From contig CAZCBN010000078.1 in the NCBI GenBank assembly GCA_964496975.1, forward strand, positions 1-14,649: a stretch of DNA of 14,649 nucleotides. Reading direction: 5' to 3'. Position 1 is the first letter of the stretch, and every line of letters starts with the position of its first letter. This DNA comes from CAZCBN01 sp964496975 (GTDB lineage Bacteria; Planctomycetota; Phycisphaerae; Phycisphaerales; UBA1924). A program made the position numbers and the translations under genes. Below are positions 5,938 to 13,278 of this stretch, piece by piece. A model generated the notes under the pieces. It saw nothing but the letters and a program-made list of their open reading frames with translations. It did not search any database and was not told the DNA's origin.

Positions 5938-6987
5938 GTGAAGTCGTTGCTTTGTTGTGTTGCCGCAACTGCGTCGGGCGTTGCGGGGTTGTCGCATGCG
6001 CAGGGCCTTACCGGTCCGTTTGCTCCGAACCGTTGGGACAACAGCCCGATTCTTGACGGGGCAACCGCGGTGCTCGATGCTGTCACGCTTGCCTACGACG
6101 TTCAGCTCTCGGGTAACGGCGTCACGCCGCGCACCGCGGAGTTCAGCGCCATCGCCGCCGAGACCGGGGAGCTCAGTTTCCTGTACGACTACCGCGCGTT
6201 CCACGCGTTCTTCTTTGATAGCTACCAGCTCACCGCCTTCGCCGAACAGGCGGACGGCAGCCGCCAGACCGTGGAGCTGGTCGCCTCGAGCAACCTGCCG
6301 GAGGGTCTGGTGCAAACCGGCCGCGTGAGCTTGAGTGTTGTCGCGGGCAGGCCCTACGGCGTGATCGTCGGAGGCGGCAACTCCGACTCCAACTCGGTGC
6401 TCAGCGGCAGCGTGACGCTCTCCGCGTTCCGTGGCGTCGCCGGGAACCGCGATGTCGCCGACTGGTCGTCCACCGGCATCGCCGCGGGCACGACCGACGT
6501 GCTCCCCGCCGTCGAGTTCACCTATGACGTGAGTCTCCCGGCCGGTGTCGGCGTCACGCCCCGCGCGGCCGAGTACACCAACTTCGCCGTCGACGGCGGC
6601 AGCGTCGCCTTCAACTGGTCGTTCTCCCGTGACCACTCGTTCTTTGAGGGCTTCGCCAACCTCTTCTTCTTCTCTGAGGGCGAAGCGTCTGTCACCCAGA
6701 TCGAAGTCGATGCCGAGCCCGCGCCCGGCGGCACCGTAACCACCACGGACGGCAGTTTTTTTCGCCGCGACTACACGCTGCCCGTCAGCAACGGAGGCCT
6801 CTTCGGCGTTCATGTCGGCGGCGGAAACTTCGACGTCTTCAGCTTCCTGCGCGGCAGCGTCACGCTCTCTTTCTTCGAAGCGCGGCCCACCGCCCCCTGC
6901 CCCGCCGACTTCAACAACGACGGCTCCGTCGGCGACATCTTCGACCTGTTCGACTTCCTCGCGGCCCTTGACGCCGGCTGCCCTTGA
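5938..6987 (+). CDS. Secreted two-repeat protein with dockerin-like C-terminal tag, copy 2
   Basis: A tandem paralog of the preceding gene: the 349-residue product has the same order of parts and the same signal-peptide cleavage point (SHA before Gln22, followed by GLTGP). The start is GTG at 5938, supported by AAGGGG 7 nt upstream and by alignment with the paralog's N-terminus. Two beta-rich repeats (about 23-165 and 166-317) share the motifs LTAFA-x-QADGSRQTV, GVAGNR-x-x-ADWSSTGIA, F-x-WSFSRDHSFF and VGGGNFD. The tag spans Cys321 to Pro349. Protein similarity to copy 1 is high throughout, yet the DNA is diverged except for the last 96 nt. A strong terminator follows at 7052-7083. The biochemical function is unknown. 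A lipoprotein is unlikely, because Cys6-Cys7 sit in the signal peptide too early for a lipobox. Confidence 0.8.
   Translation: MKSLLCCVAATASGVAGLSHAQGLTGPFAPNRWDNSPILDGATAVLDAVTLAYDVQLSGNGVTPRTAEFSAIAAETGELSFLYDYRAFHAFFFDSYQLTAFAEQADGSRQTVELVASSNLPEGLVQTGRVSLSVVAGRPYGVIVGGGNSDSNSVLSGSVTLSAFRGVAGNRDVADWSSTGIAAGTTDVLPAVEFTYDVSLPAGVGVTPRAAEYTNFAVDGGSVAFNWSFSRDHSFFEGFANLFFFSEGEASVTQIEVDAEPAPGGTVTTTDGSFFRRDYTLPVSNGGLFGVHVGGGNFDVFSFLRGSVTLSFFEARPTAPCPADFNNDGSVGDIFDLFDFLAALDAGCP
6888..6983 (+). repeat. Dockerin-tag DNA module, copy 2 (96 nt)
   Basis: Matches 5375-5470 at 95 of 96 bases. It begins with CACCGCCCCC, six codons' worth of bases before the conserved D-x-N loop, and ends just before the stop codon, so the near-identity covers almost exactly the tag. 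Confidence 0.85.
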
Positions 6988-7051
6988 CCGCATCGAGGCC
7001 GGCGACATCCGCGGAATGTCCAGCAGCGCGATCGTCGGCGAAGCGACATGC

Positions 7052-7086
7052 CGGGCCGGGTTCCATCTTCGGGACCCGGCCCGTTT
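7052..7086 (+). terminator. Intrinsic terminator of dockerin-tagged gene 2
   Basis: A 13-bp stem (CGGGCCGGGTTCC with GGGACCCGGCCCG, one position a G-U pair) with a 6-nt loop ATCTTC is followed by TTTCAGTTC. It lies between two convergent genes, 65 nt past the paralog's stop. On the opposite strand no T-run follows, so it mainly serves the plus strand. Confidence 0.8.
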
Positions 7087-7165
7087 CAGTTCATGGCCGC
7101 GTTCGCCAAGTCATCGTGGCGGGCCGTCAGCGTACGCCACAACGGATGACGTTCGTGCGACGGGA

Positions 7166-8038
7166 TCAGCAGCCGGCGTCGAAGTACTCGAACAGCGTAA
7201 ACGTGTCGAAGATATCGCCGGGCAACGTGTCGCCGTTCAGATCGACTTGGGTGCCGAACTCCCAGTACTCGAAGAGGTCGAACAGGTCGATGACGCCGTC
7301 GCGGTTGAAGTCACCCCGGCACTGCGGCGGGGGGCATGGGGCGCGAAGCGGCACACCCTGCGCGGCCAGTTGCGTCGCGTAGCTGGGCACGTACGAGTCG
7401 GTCGTGGGGTACCAGCGAACGCCGACGAGGATGGGGCAGCCCGACCATGAGGGCCAGACAAACGTGGGCGAGCCCGAGTCGCCCGTCTGGCTGATGGCCG
7501 TCCCGGGCGGCGATGACGCGCGGAACTCCGACATCTCAAACGAGAGCACGCCGCCCAGGTCGGTCCACCAGATCGGCACGCGGTTGGTGCCCATCAGGCC
7601 GGTGCGGCCGTACACGTACAGGGTTTCGCCGGCGATGCTCAGCTCGCTCGCCGGCATGACAACGGCCGGGCTCACGGTGCTCGGCAGCGGGGTGGAGAAC
7701 GTTGCGAGGCCCAGGTCCCCGGGGCCCACCAGCGGGCTCGCGAAGTCGGTCTTGACGGTCGACACCTGCACGCGGTGCACCACGCCCGCGCGGTCCCTGA
7801 ACTCGAGCGTCGAGCCGGCCCGAACGTTGCGATAGTGCGCCGCGAAGACGGCGTGCGACGGCCCGACCGCCGTGACCGCCATGTCTTGTCGTCCCGCGAC
7901 CCACCCTATACAGGTCAGGTCGGCGTCGCCGAGCACAAAGTCCGGGCCGCGGCTGAAGACCTGGTAGCGCGACGGGTTGTCATCAAACTTCCAGACGATG
8001 AGGCCCAGGGCCAGAGCGACCGTGCTCGCTGCGATCAT
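7166..8038 (-). CDS. Secreted trypsin-fold serine protease with C-terminal dockerin-like module
   Basis: The 290-residue product starts with a hydrophobic export segment (about residues 1-16, MIAASTVALALGLIVW, without the usual early Lys/Arg) and then a chymotrypsin-like protease domain. The triad can be read off: His68 in VFAAHY, Asp108 in GDLGLATF and Ser188 in TGDSGSPTF. From Cys235 (CPPPQCRGDFNRDG) to Cys290 lies a module with two calcium-loop-like segments, DFNRDGVIDLFD and DLNGDTLPGDIFD, ending in AGC, typical of GC-type dockerin modules. The ATG at 8038 is preferred to the in-frame GTG at 8047 because GGAGG lies 9 nt before the ATG but directly abuts the GTG. Substrates are unknown. 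It converges on the two tagged repeat proteins, and the common tag suggests a common display or attachment site. The protease assignment is confident by motif; the subfamily is not. Confidence 0.82.
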   Translation of the reverse strand: MIAASTVALALGLIVWKFDDNPSRYQVFSRGPDFVLGDADLTCIGWVAGRQDMAVTAVGPSHAVFAAHYRNVRAGSTLEFRDRAGVVHRVQVSTVKTDFASPLVGPGDLGLATFSTPLPSTVSPAVVMPASELSIAGETLYVYGRTGLMGTNRVPIWWTDLGGVLSFEMSEFRASSPPGTAISQTGDSGSPTFVWPSWSGCPILVGVRWYPTTDSYVPSYATQLAAQGVPLRAPCPPPQCRGDFNRDGVIDLFDLFEYWEFGTQVDLNGDTLPGDIFDTFTLFEYFDAGC

Positions 8039-8082
8039 CGGGGACACCCTCCACCGTGGCGGGCCGCAGCACGCCTTGGAAA

Positions 8083-8175
8083 CACCCGGCGGCTTGGAGC
8101 GATCCGGGTGCGATGGTTTGACGATCAGTCAACGCCGAGGAAGAACCCGGCCCACTTGTATCGAGTTACCGGGTG
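8083..8175. repeat. Four alternating CACCCGG/CCGGGTG motifs
   Basis: CACCCGG at 8083-8089, CCGGGTG at 8104-8110, ACCCGG at 8145-8150 and CCGGGTG at 8169-8175 form two inverted pairs with gaps of 14 and 18 nt. The small inverted repeat TTGAC/GTCAA lies between the pairs. They could bind a dimeric regulator controlling the divergent genes or form two hairpins in a transcript. The motif is short and GC-rich, so chance is not excluded. Confidence 0.35.
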
Positions 8176-8325
8176 CAAGGCTACACAAATATCCTGCCCT
8201 CAACACGTTGCGAAGAACACCCCAGAGAGGCACCGGGAAAGCCGGGGATACACGGCAGCGCCGGTTCATGACACAAACAAACTGTGAACAAAAGACCAAG
8301 AACTTCGCCGGGATTCCCTGTGGGC

Positions 8326-8353
8326 TACATTTCCATTCATCCGAATGAATGGA
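8326..8353 (+). promoter_or_regulatory. metH -10 candidate overlapping a 9-bp inverted repeat
   Basis: TACATT (8326-8331), preceded by GGGC, fits the TAnnnT -10 pattern used elsewhere in the window and would start transcription near 8338. Directly after it, TCCATTCAT (8332-8340) and ATGAATGGA (8345-8353) form a perfect 9-bp inverted repeat with loop CCGA, covering the expected start site. That is where an operator or a 5'-end mRNA hairpin would sit. Confidence 0.45.
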
Positions 8354-8423
8354 TGAAGCGAATCGACCGGTGCCGGGCCGGATCCCCCCCGGGCCCCCGT
8401 CGCCCCCCTGGAGCGTGTCCCTG

Positions 8424-11400
8424 ATGCCGACCCAGACTTCCTCTCTTCTCGAACATCTCAGGCGGCGGGTGCTGGTGCTCGACGGCGGCATGGGCACGGC
8501 CACGCACAAGCACGATCTGTCCGTGGAGCGGGACTACTGCGGTTGCGAGAACTGCACGGACATTCTCAGCCGAACGCGGCCCGATCTTGTTCAGGGGATT
8601 CACGAGTCGTTCCTGGAGGCCGGGGCGGACATTCTGGAGACCAACACCTTCGGTGGGCCGGCGCACGTACTCCGGGAGTTTGACCTGGAGGGGGAGTGCT
8701 TCTCGCTCAACAAGCGGTCGGCCGAGATTGCGCGCGCGGCGGCGGACAAGCACAGCACGGCCGACAAGCCGCGGTTCGTGCTCGGGGCGCTCGGGCCCGG
8801 GACGAAGCTGATCACGCTGGGGCAGATTGACTGGGCCGCGATGTTTGCGAGCTACCGCGAGGCGATCCGCGGCTTGCTGGCGGGTGGCGTGGACGGGCTG
8901 CTGATTGAGACGTGCCAGGACCTGTTGCAGGTGAAGTGCGCGATCAACGCGGCGCTGGCGGCGCTCGACGAGGCGGGGACGTCGCACGAGCGGGTGCCGC
9001 TGCTGGTCTCGATCACGATCGAGCAGATGGGGACGATGCTGGTGGGCTCGTCGCTCGAGGCGGCGGTGAACGCGCTGCGGCACTACCCGATCGCGAGCAT
9101 CGGCCTGAACTGCGCGACGGGGCCGGTGGAGATGTCCGAGTCGCTGCGGTACCTGGGCCAGCACTGGCCCCGGACCATCTCGGTGTACCCCAACGCGGGC
9201 TTGCCGGTGCTGGTGGAGGGGCGGACGGAGTACCCGCTGCGGCCGCAGCCGTTCGTGGAGTCGATGCTGAAGTTTGTCGAGCGGGACGGCGTGGGGCTTG
9301 TGGGGGGGTGCTGCGGGACGACGCCCGAGCACATCGCGCTGCTGGAGGAGGCGGTGCGGGGGCGGGCGCCGGGGGTTGTGGCGAAGACGACGCTGGTCCC
9401 GGCGTCGACGAGCCTGTACCAGCCGACGCCGCACCGGCAGGACGGGAGCTTTTTGATCATCGGCGAGCGGTGCAACGCGTCGGGGTCGAAGAAGTTCAAG
9501 CAGTTGCTGGAGGCGGAAGACTGGGACGGGGTGGTGTCGCTGGCGCGTGAACAGATGCGGGACGGCTCGCACGTGCTCGACATCAACGTGGACTACGCGG
9601 GCCGGGACAACGCGCGGGACATGGCGGAGGTGGTGAAGCGTCTGGTGCGCCAGGTGGACGCGCCGCTGATGATCGACTCGACGCAGGTGGCGACCATCGA
9701 GGCGGGGCTGAGCCACGCGCCGGGCAAGTGCGTCATCAACTCGGCGAACTTCGAGGACGGCGAGCACAAGTTCGACGCGGTGTGCCGCCTGGCGAAGACG
9801 TACAACGCCGGGCTCGTGATCGGCACGATCGACGAGGACCCGCAGGCGGCGATGGCGCGCACGGCGGAGCGAAAGTTCGCGATCGCCGAGCGGGCGATCC
9901 GCCGCGCGGTTGATGTGCACGGGCTGGACGAGGCGGACCTGTTCATCGACCCGCTGGTGCTGCCGATCTCGACGGGCATGGACTCGGACCGGCGGAGCGC
10001 GCTCGAGCTGATCGAGGGGACGCGGCGCATCAGCGCGGCGTTCCCGCGGGTGCAGATCACGTGCGGGCTGTCGAACGTGTCGTTCGGCCTCAAGCCGGCG
10101 GCGCGGGTGGTGCTGAACTCGGTCTTCCTGCACGAGCTCGTTGCGGCGGGCATGAGCAGCGCGATCGTGCACGCGAGCAAGATCCTGCCGCTGAACAAGG
10201 TGGAGGAGCGGCAGCGGGCGGCGGCGCTGGACCTGATCTACGACCGCCGCGCGGTGTCCGTCGGAGGCACGGGGCTGCCCGAGGGCGTGGGCGACGAGGG
10301 CTTTGACCCGCTGCAGAGGCTCATCGAGCTCTTCAAAGACGTCGCGGACGTCGGCGGTGCGAAGCGGTCGGCGAAGAGCCTGACGCTCGAAGAGCGGCTC
10401 CGGGCCCACATCATCGACGGGGAGAAGGAGGGCCTGGGCGCCGCGCTCGACGAGGCGATGACGCGGTACTCGCCGCTGGACATCATCAACGACCACCTGC
10501 TCGACGGGATGAAGACGGTGGGCGAGCTTTTCGCGAGCGGCGAGATGCAACTCCCGTTCGTGCTGCAGTCGGCCGAGGTGATGAAGAAGGCGGTCGCGCA
10601 CCTTGAGCCGCACATGGAGAAGGTGGCGGGGCAGACCAAGGGCAGCATCGTGCTGGCGACGGTGAAGGGGGATGTGCACGACATCGGCAAGAACCTGGTC
10701 GACATCATCCTGACCAACAACGGCTACACCGTGCACAACATCGGCATCAAGCAGCCGATCGCGGACATTCTGAAGGCGTGGGAGGAGACGAGGGCCGACG
10801 CGATCGGGCTCTCCGGCCTGCTGGTGAAGTCGGTGAACGTGATGGAGGAGAACATCGCGGAGATGAACGAGCGGGGCGTGGCGGTGCCGCTGATCCTGGG
10901 CGGGGCGGCGCTGTCGCGGTCGTACGCGGAGGGGTACCTGCGCGGGAAGTACAAGGGCCCGCTGCTGTACGGGAAGGACGCGTTCGACGGGCTGCGGATC
11001 ATGGACCACATCGCGCAGGGCCGCGTCGCGGCGCTCGACGCCGAGATCGAGGAGCGGCTCGGACGCCGGACGGAGGCGGAGGAGAAGGTCGGCTCGCTGC
11101 GCGCCGATCGGGCGAAGCGGGAGCTTGCGTTTGAGGCGGGCAAGGCGGAGGCCGGCGGGGGTGTCGCGGCGTTGCAAGCGGTGGCGGTTGATGATGGGGG
11201 CCGCTCGGCTCAGGCGGCAGGCCTGAGCCACCACCAGAGCCCGCGCTCGGATGTCTCGCGGGACGTCGCTGTGCCCGCGGTGCCGTTCTGGGGGAGCCGG
11301 GTGATCACGGACCTGCCGCTTGACCCGGTGTTTGCGCACATCAACCCGAACGCGCTGTTCCGCGTGCAGTGGCAGTTCAAGCGGGGCGACCGGAGCAAGG

Positions 11401-12089
11401 AAGCCTTTGAGCGCGAGATCGAGGAGATCGCGCAGCCCATCTTCGAGCGGCTGCAGGCGCGGTGCAAGGCCGAGGGGATTCTGCGGCCCGCCGTGGTGTA
11501 CGGGTACTTCCCCGTCGCCTCCAGCGGCGATGATCTCGTTGTCTTTGACCCGGTGGACCACGACCGCGAGATCGAGCGGTTCACGTTCCCCCGTCAGGCC
11601 GCGGGGCACGGGAGCGACCGGCGGCTGTGCATCTCGGACTTCTTCAAGGATGAGGACGAATGCCGGGCGCTGGGGCGGCGCGACGTGCTGGGCCTCTCGT
11701 GCGTCACCGTCGGGCCGCGCGCGACGGAGGTGTGCCGCGAGCTGTTCGCGGCGAACGAGTACCAGGAGTATCTCTATCTGCACGGGATGGCCGTGGAGTC
11801 GGCCGAGGGCCTGGCCGAGCTGTGGCACAAGCGGATGCGGCAGGAGCTCGGCATCGCGGGCGATGACAGCCCGCGGACGGCCGAGCTGTTCCAGCAGAAG
11901 TACCGCGGGAGCCGCTACAGCTTCGGCTACCCCGCGTGCCCCGACATGAGCGACCAGGAGCGGCTCTGGCGGCTGATCGACCCGACGCGCATCGGGTGCC
12001 ACCTGACGGAGAACTGGCAGATCGACCCGGAGCAGAGCACGAGCGCGATCGTCGTGCACCACCCGCAGGCGAAGTACTTCAACGCGTGA
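8424..12089 (+). CDS. metH: Cobalamin-dependent methionine synthase
   Basis: Transfers a methyl group from methyltetrahydrofolate via cobalamin to homocysteine. The 1221-residue product has all four modules in order. The homocysteine-binding barrel carries zinc ligands Cys230 (LNCATG), Cys296 and Cys297 (GGCCGT). The pterin domain (about 340-610) opens IIGERCNASGSKKF and contains DINVDYAG. The cap and B12-binding domain has the axial-ligand motif GDVHDIGKN with His752. The AdoMet-binding activation domain carries R-x-x-x-G-Y at Arg1164-Tyr1169 (RYSFGYPACP). Relative to E. coli MetH (His759; Arg1134 to Tyr1139), about 37 extra residues lie between the B12 and AdoMet motifs. This surplus sits in an Ala/Gly-rich linker containing the palindrome at 11207-11229. 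The ATG at 8424 has GGAG 10 nt upstream; the in-frame ATG at 8349 would add an implausible proline-rich leader. The C-terminus is shorter than in E. coli. Reactivation would require a flavodoxin-type reductant not seen here. Confidence 0.97.
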   Translation: MPTQTSSLLEHLRRRVLVLDGGMGTATHKHDLSVERDYCGCENCTDILSRTRPDLVQGIHESFLEAGADILETNTFGGPAHVLREFDLEGECFSLNKRSAEIARAAADKHSTADKPRFVLGALGPGTKLITLGQIDWAAMFASYREAIRGLLAGGVDGLLIETCQDLLQVKCAINAALAALDEAGTSHERVPLLVSITIEQMGTMLVGSSLEAAVNALRHYPIASIGLNCATGPVEMSESLRYLGQHWPRTISVYPNAGLPVLVEGRTEYPLRPQPFVESMLKFVERDGVGLVGGCCGTTPEHIALLEEAVRGRAPGVVAKTTLVPASTSLYQPTPHRQDGSFLIIGERCNASGSKKFKQLLEAEDWDGVVSLAREQMRDGSHVLDINVDYAGRDNARDMAEVVKRLVRQVDAPLMIDSTQVATIEAGLSHAPGKCVINSANFEDGEHKFDAVCRLAKTYNAGLVIGTIDEDPQAAMARTAERKFAIAERAIRRAVDVHGLDEADLFIDPLVLPISTGMDSDRRSALELIEGTRRISAAFPRVQITCGLSNVSFGLKPAARVVLNSVFLHELVAAGMSSAIVHASKILPLNKVEERQRAAALDLIYDRRAVSVGGTGLPEGVGDEGFDPLQRLIELFKDVADVGGAKRSAKSLTLEERLRAHIIDGEKEGLGAALDEAMTRYSPLDIINDHLLDGMKTVGELFASGEMQLPFVLQSAEVMKKAVAHLEPHMEKVAGQTKGSIVLATVKGDVHDIGKNLVDIILTNNGYTVHNIGIKQPIADILKAWEETRADAIGLSGLLVKSVNVMEENIAEMNERGVAVPLILGGAALSRSYAEGYLRGKYKGPLLYGKDAFDGLRIMDHIAQGRVAALDAEIEERLGRRTEAEEKVGSLRADRAKRELAFEAGKAEAGGGVAALQAVAVDDGGRSAQAAGLSHHQSPRSDVSRDVAVPAVPFWGSRVITDLPLDPVFAHINPNALFRVQWQFKRGDRSKEAFEREIEEIAQPIFERLQARCKAEGILRPAVVYGYFPVASSGDDLVVFDPVDHDREIERFTFPRQAAGHGSDRRLCISDFFKDEDECRALGRRDVLGLSCVTVGPRATEVCRELFAANEYQEYLYLHGMAVESAEGLAELWHKRMRQELGIAGDDSPRTAELFQQKYRGSRYSFGYPACPDMSDQERLWRLIDPTRIGCHLTENWQIDPEQSTSAIVVHHPQAKYFNA
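11207..11229. repeat. REP-like palindrome, copy C, inside metH
   Basis: Perfect 9-bp arms GGCTCAGGC and GCCTGAGCC around the 5-nt loop GGCAG, followed by ACC as in copy B. It is translated in frame as part of the interdomain linker (about Ser928 to His936, S-A-Q-A-A-G-L-S-H). Arm length, loop length and flank match copies A and B in the rpsD-alaS spacer. The linker is the tolerant spot between the cobalamin and activation domains, which would explain why an inserted element survives there. Confidence 0.7.
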
Positions 12090-12090
12090 T

Positions 12091-12107
12091 GCGGCGCGGC
12101 ACGCCGC
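12091..12107 (+). terminator. GC hairpin directly after metH
   Basis: GCGGCG, loop CGGCA, CGCCGC begins one base after the metH stop codon. The six-bp perfect stem is followed by GGGGGTCGG rather than a T-run, so it is at best a weak or Rho-assisted terminator, or only a 3' end structure. Confidence 0.35.
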
Positions 12108-12217
12108 GGGGGTCGGCGGGCCTGTGCGGACGCGTTCCGGCGATCGATGGTCCGCGCTGGTTATGGGCTGAAGTCGGCGCCGCGGCGCACCGATGATCGA
12201 CGCGGGAGTCTGCGCCG

Positions 12218-13261
12218 ATGGCCCTTGGTCCGATCAGCTCGACGACACCGCCCAGCCTTGTGCTGCCGCTTTCGGCCGCGGCGGCTCTGCGCCGCGCCGC
12301 GGGCAGCGGGGCGATCGCCGCGATTGCGCCCGCCGAGGGCGAGGCGTCGCGGGAGGTCGCCGCGGTGGGGGCTACCCCGGCGGTTGGGCCGCGTTCGGGT
12401 CCGGCGTATGTGCTGGCGGGTTCGCTCGGGGGTGATGCAGGGGCCAAGGACGCGGGCGTCGCCGCGGGCACTGAAGGCCGCTCCGCGACTGCCGCCGTCG
12501 CCGGTGCCGCGCCGGCGTCGGCCGGGCGTCGGCCGAGCGGTGAGGCCACGGTCTCGACCGCGTATCAGACGAACGAGGACGGTGACTCGGCCGAGCTTTC
12601 GAGCCGGCGTGCCGACCTGACCGAGACCGAGCAGCGCCGCGTGGCAGAGCTCGCGGCCCGCGACCGCGAGGTGCGGACGCACGAGCAGGCGCACGTCGCG
12701 GCGGCGGGCAATCTGTTCCGCGGGGGCCCGTTCTACAACTACACGAAGGGCCCGGACGGGCGGAACTACGCGACGTCCGGGCACGTGAACATCGACACGG
12801 GCCCGGGCGCCACGCCCGAGGAGACGATCGAGCGCGCGGCCCGGGTGCGTCGGGCGGCGCTGGCACCGGCCGAGCCGAGCGGGGCCGACCGCGCGGTGGC
12901 GGCGCAGGCCGCGCGGCTTGAGGCCGAGGCCCGCGCCGAGCTCGCAAAGCGCGGCGGACGTTCGGAGCCGCGGAGCGACAGCGCCGTTGAGGGCGTGACG
13001 CCAGCGGGAGATGAGCGAGCATCTGGTACCGACGCCACGCCGTCCGCACGGCCGTCCATGCGGTCTGCTTCCGATGCCGCGTCGACCGCGGGCGCGGGGC
13101 TGGCTTTGAGCGCCGGGGCCGCGCCCCGCGCGGGCACCGCCGAGGCCCTGCGCGGTGGAGCGTCGGCTGAGCGGCCCGGTTCGCGGGCGGCGGCCTCCTA
13201 CGGCGCGAGCGGGACGCTGCGGGACACCGCGGTCGGCGCACGGCTCAACTTCGTCGCGTGA
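12218..13261 (+). CDS. Putative metalloprotease, SprA-related family
   Basis: The 347-residue product has a recognisable core flanked by low-complexity Ala/Gly/Arg-rich sequence. The core (about 130-235) runs LTETEQRRVAELAARDREVR, then HEQAH at 155-159 (an HExxH zinc-metalloprotease signature with Glu156 as the likely general base). It continues with YNYTKGPDGRNYATSGHVNIDT (173-194), the ATPEETIERAARVRRAALAPAEPS block (198-221) and ADRAVAAQAARLEAEAR. This layout is that of the SprA-related putative metalloprotease family, whose physiological role is poorly known. I see no signal peptide: the N-terminus is MALGPISSTTPPSL with no long hydrophobic helix. The start is supported by GGAG 9 nt upstream. 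It converges on the fecCD gene with only 17 bp between the stops. Enzymatic activity is inferred from the motif only. Confidence 0.75.
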   Translation: MALGPISSTTPPSLVLPLSAAAALRRAAGSGAIAAIAPAEGEASREVAAVGATPAVGPRSGPAYVLAGSLGGDAGAKDAGVAAGTEGRSATAAVAGAAPASAGRRPSGEATVSTAYQTNEDGDSAELSSRRADLTETEQRRVAELAARDREVRTHEQAHVAAAGNLFRGGPFYNYTKGPDGRNYATSGHVNIDTGPGATPEETIERAARVRRAALAPAEPSGADRAVAAQAARLEAEARAELAKRGGRSEPRSDSAVEGVTPAGDERASGTDATPSARPSMRSASDAASTAGAGLALSAGAAPRAGTAEALRGGASAERPGSRAAASYGASGTLRDTAVGARLNFVA

Positions 13262-13278
13262 GCCGTCCGCCGGCGTTG

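Larger units (their letters stand above)
8039..8423. other. Divergent protease-metH spacer with symmetric motifs
   Basis: This 385-bp stretch has no gene, and I do not recognise a known cobalamin, SAM or SAH riboswitch consensus in it. It contains four copies of CCGGGT(G) in alternating orientation (8083-8175), a small inverted repeat TTGAC-GATCA-GTCAA (8118-8132), GC hairpins around 8229-8254, and the inverted repeat next to the metH start region (8332-8353). The segment 8255-8340 is relatively AT-rich and probably carries the metH promoter. Confidence 0.6.

Noticed and set aside
7052..7083. Treating this long hairpin as another copy of the REP-like palindrome
   Set aside because: Its 13-bp arms, 6-nt loop and following TTT differ from the 9-5-9 design, and it lacks GGTGGCNCAGGC; it is a terminator.
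8150..8340. Cobalamin, SAM or SAH riboswitch upstream of metH
   Set aside because: I looked for the cobalamin-box, SAM-I/II/IV and SAH cores on the plus strand and found only partial resemblances (for example GGGAAAGCCGGGG). No conserved core is supported. A covariance-model search would decide this.
8349..8423. N-terminal extension of metH by 25 codons
   Set aside because: The added peptide is proline-rich and unlike MetH, overlaps the inverted repeat, and lacks a Shine-Dalgarno site. The ATG at 8424 has GGAG at good spacing.
8337..12062. A 1241-codon open frame on the minus strand opposite metH
   Set aside because: The predicted peptide is Arg/His/Pro/Leu-rich with no domains. It is the mirror of metH codon bias in GC-rich DNA, and the plus strand encodes a complete, conserved MetH.
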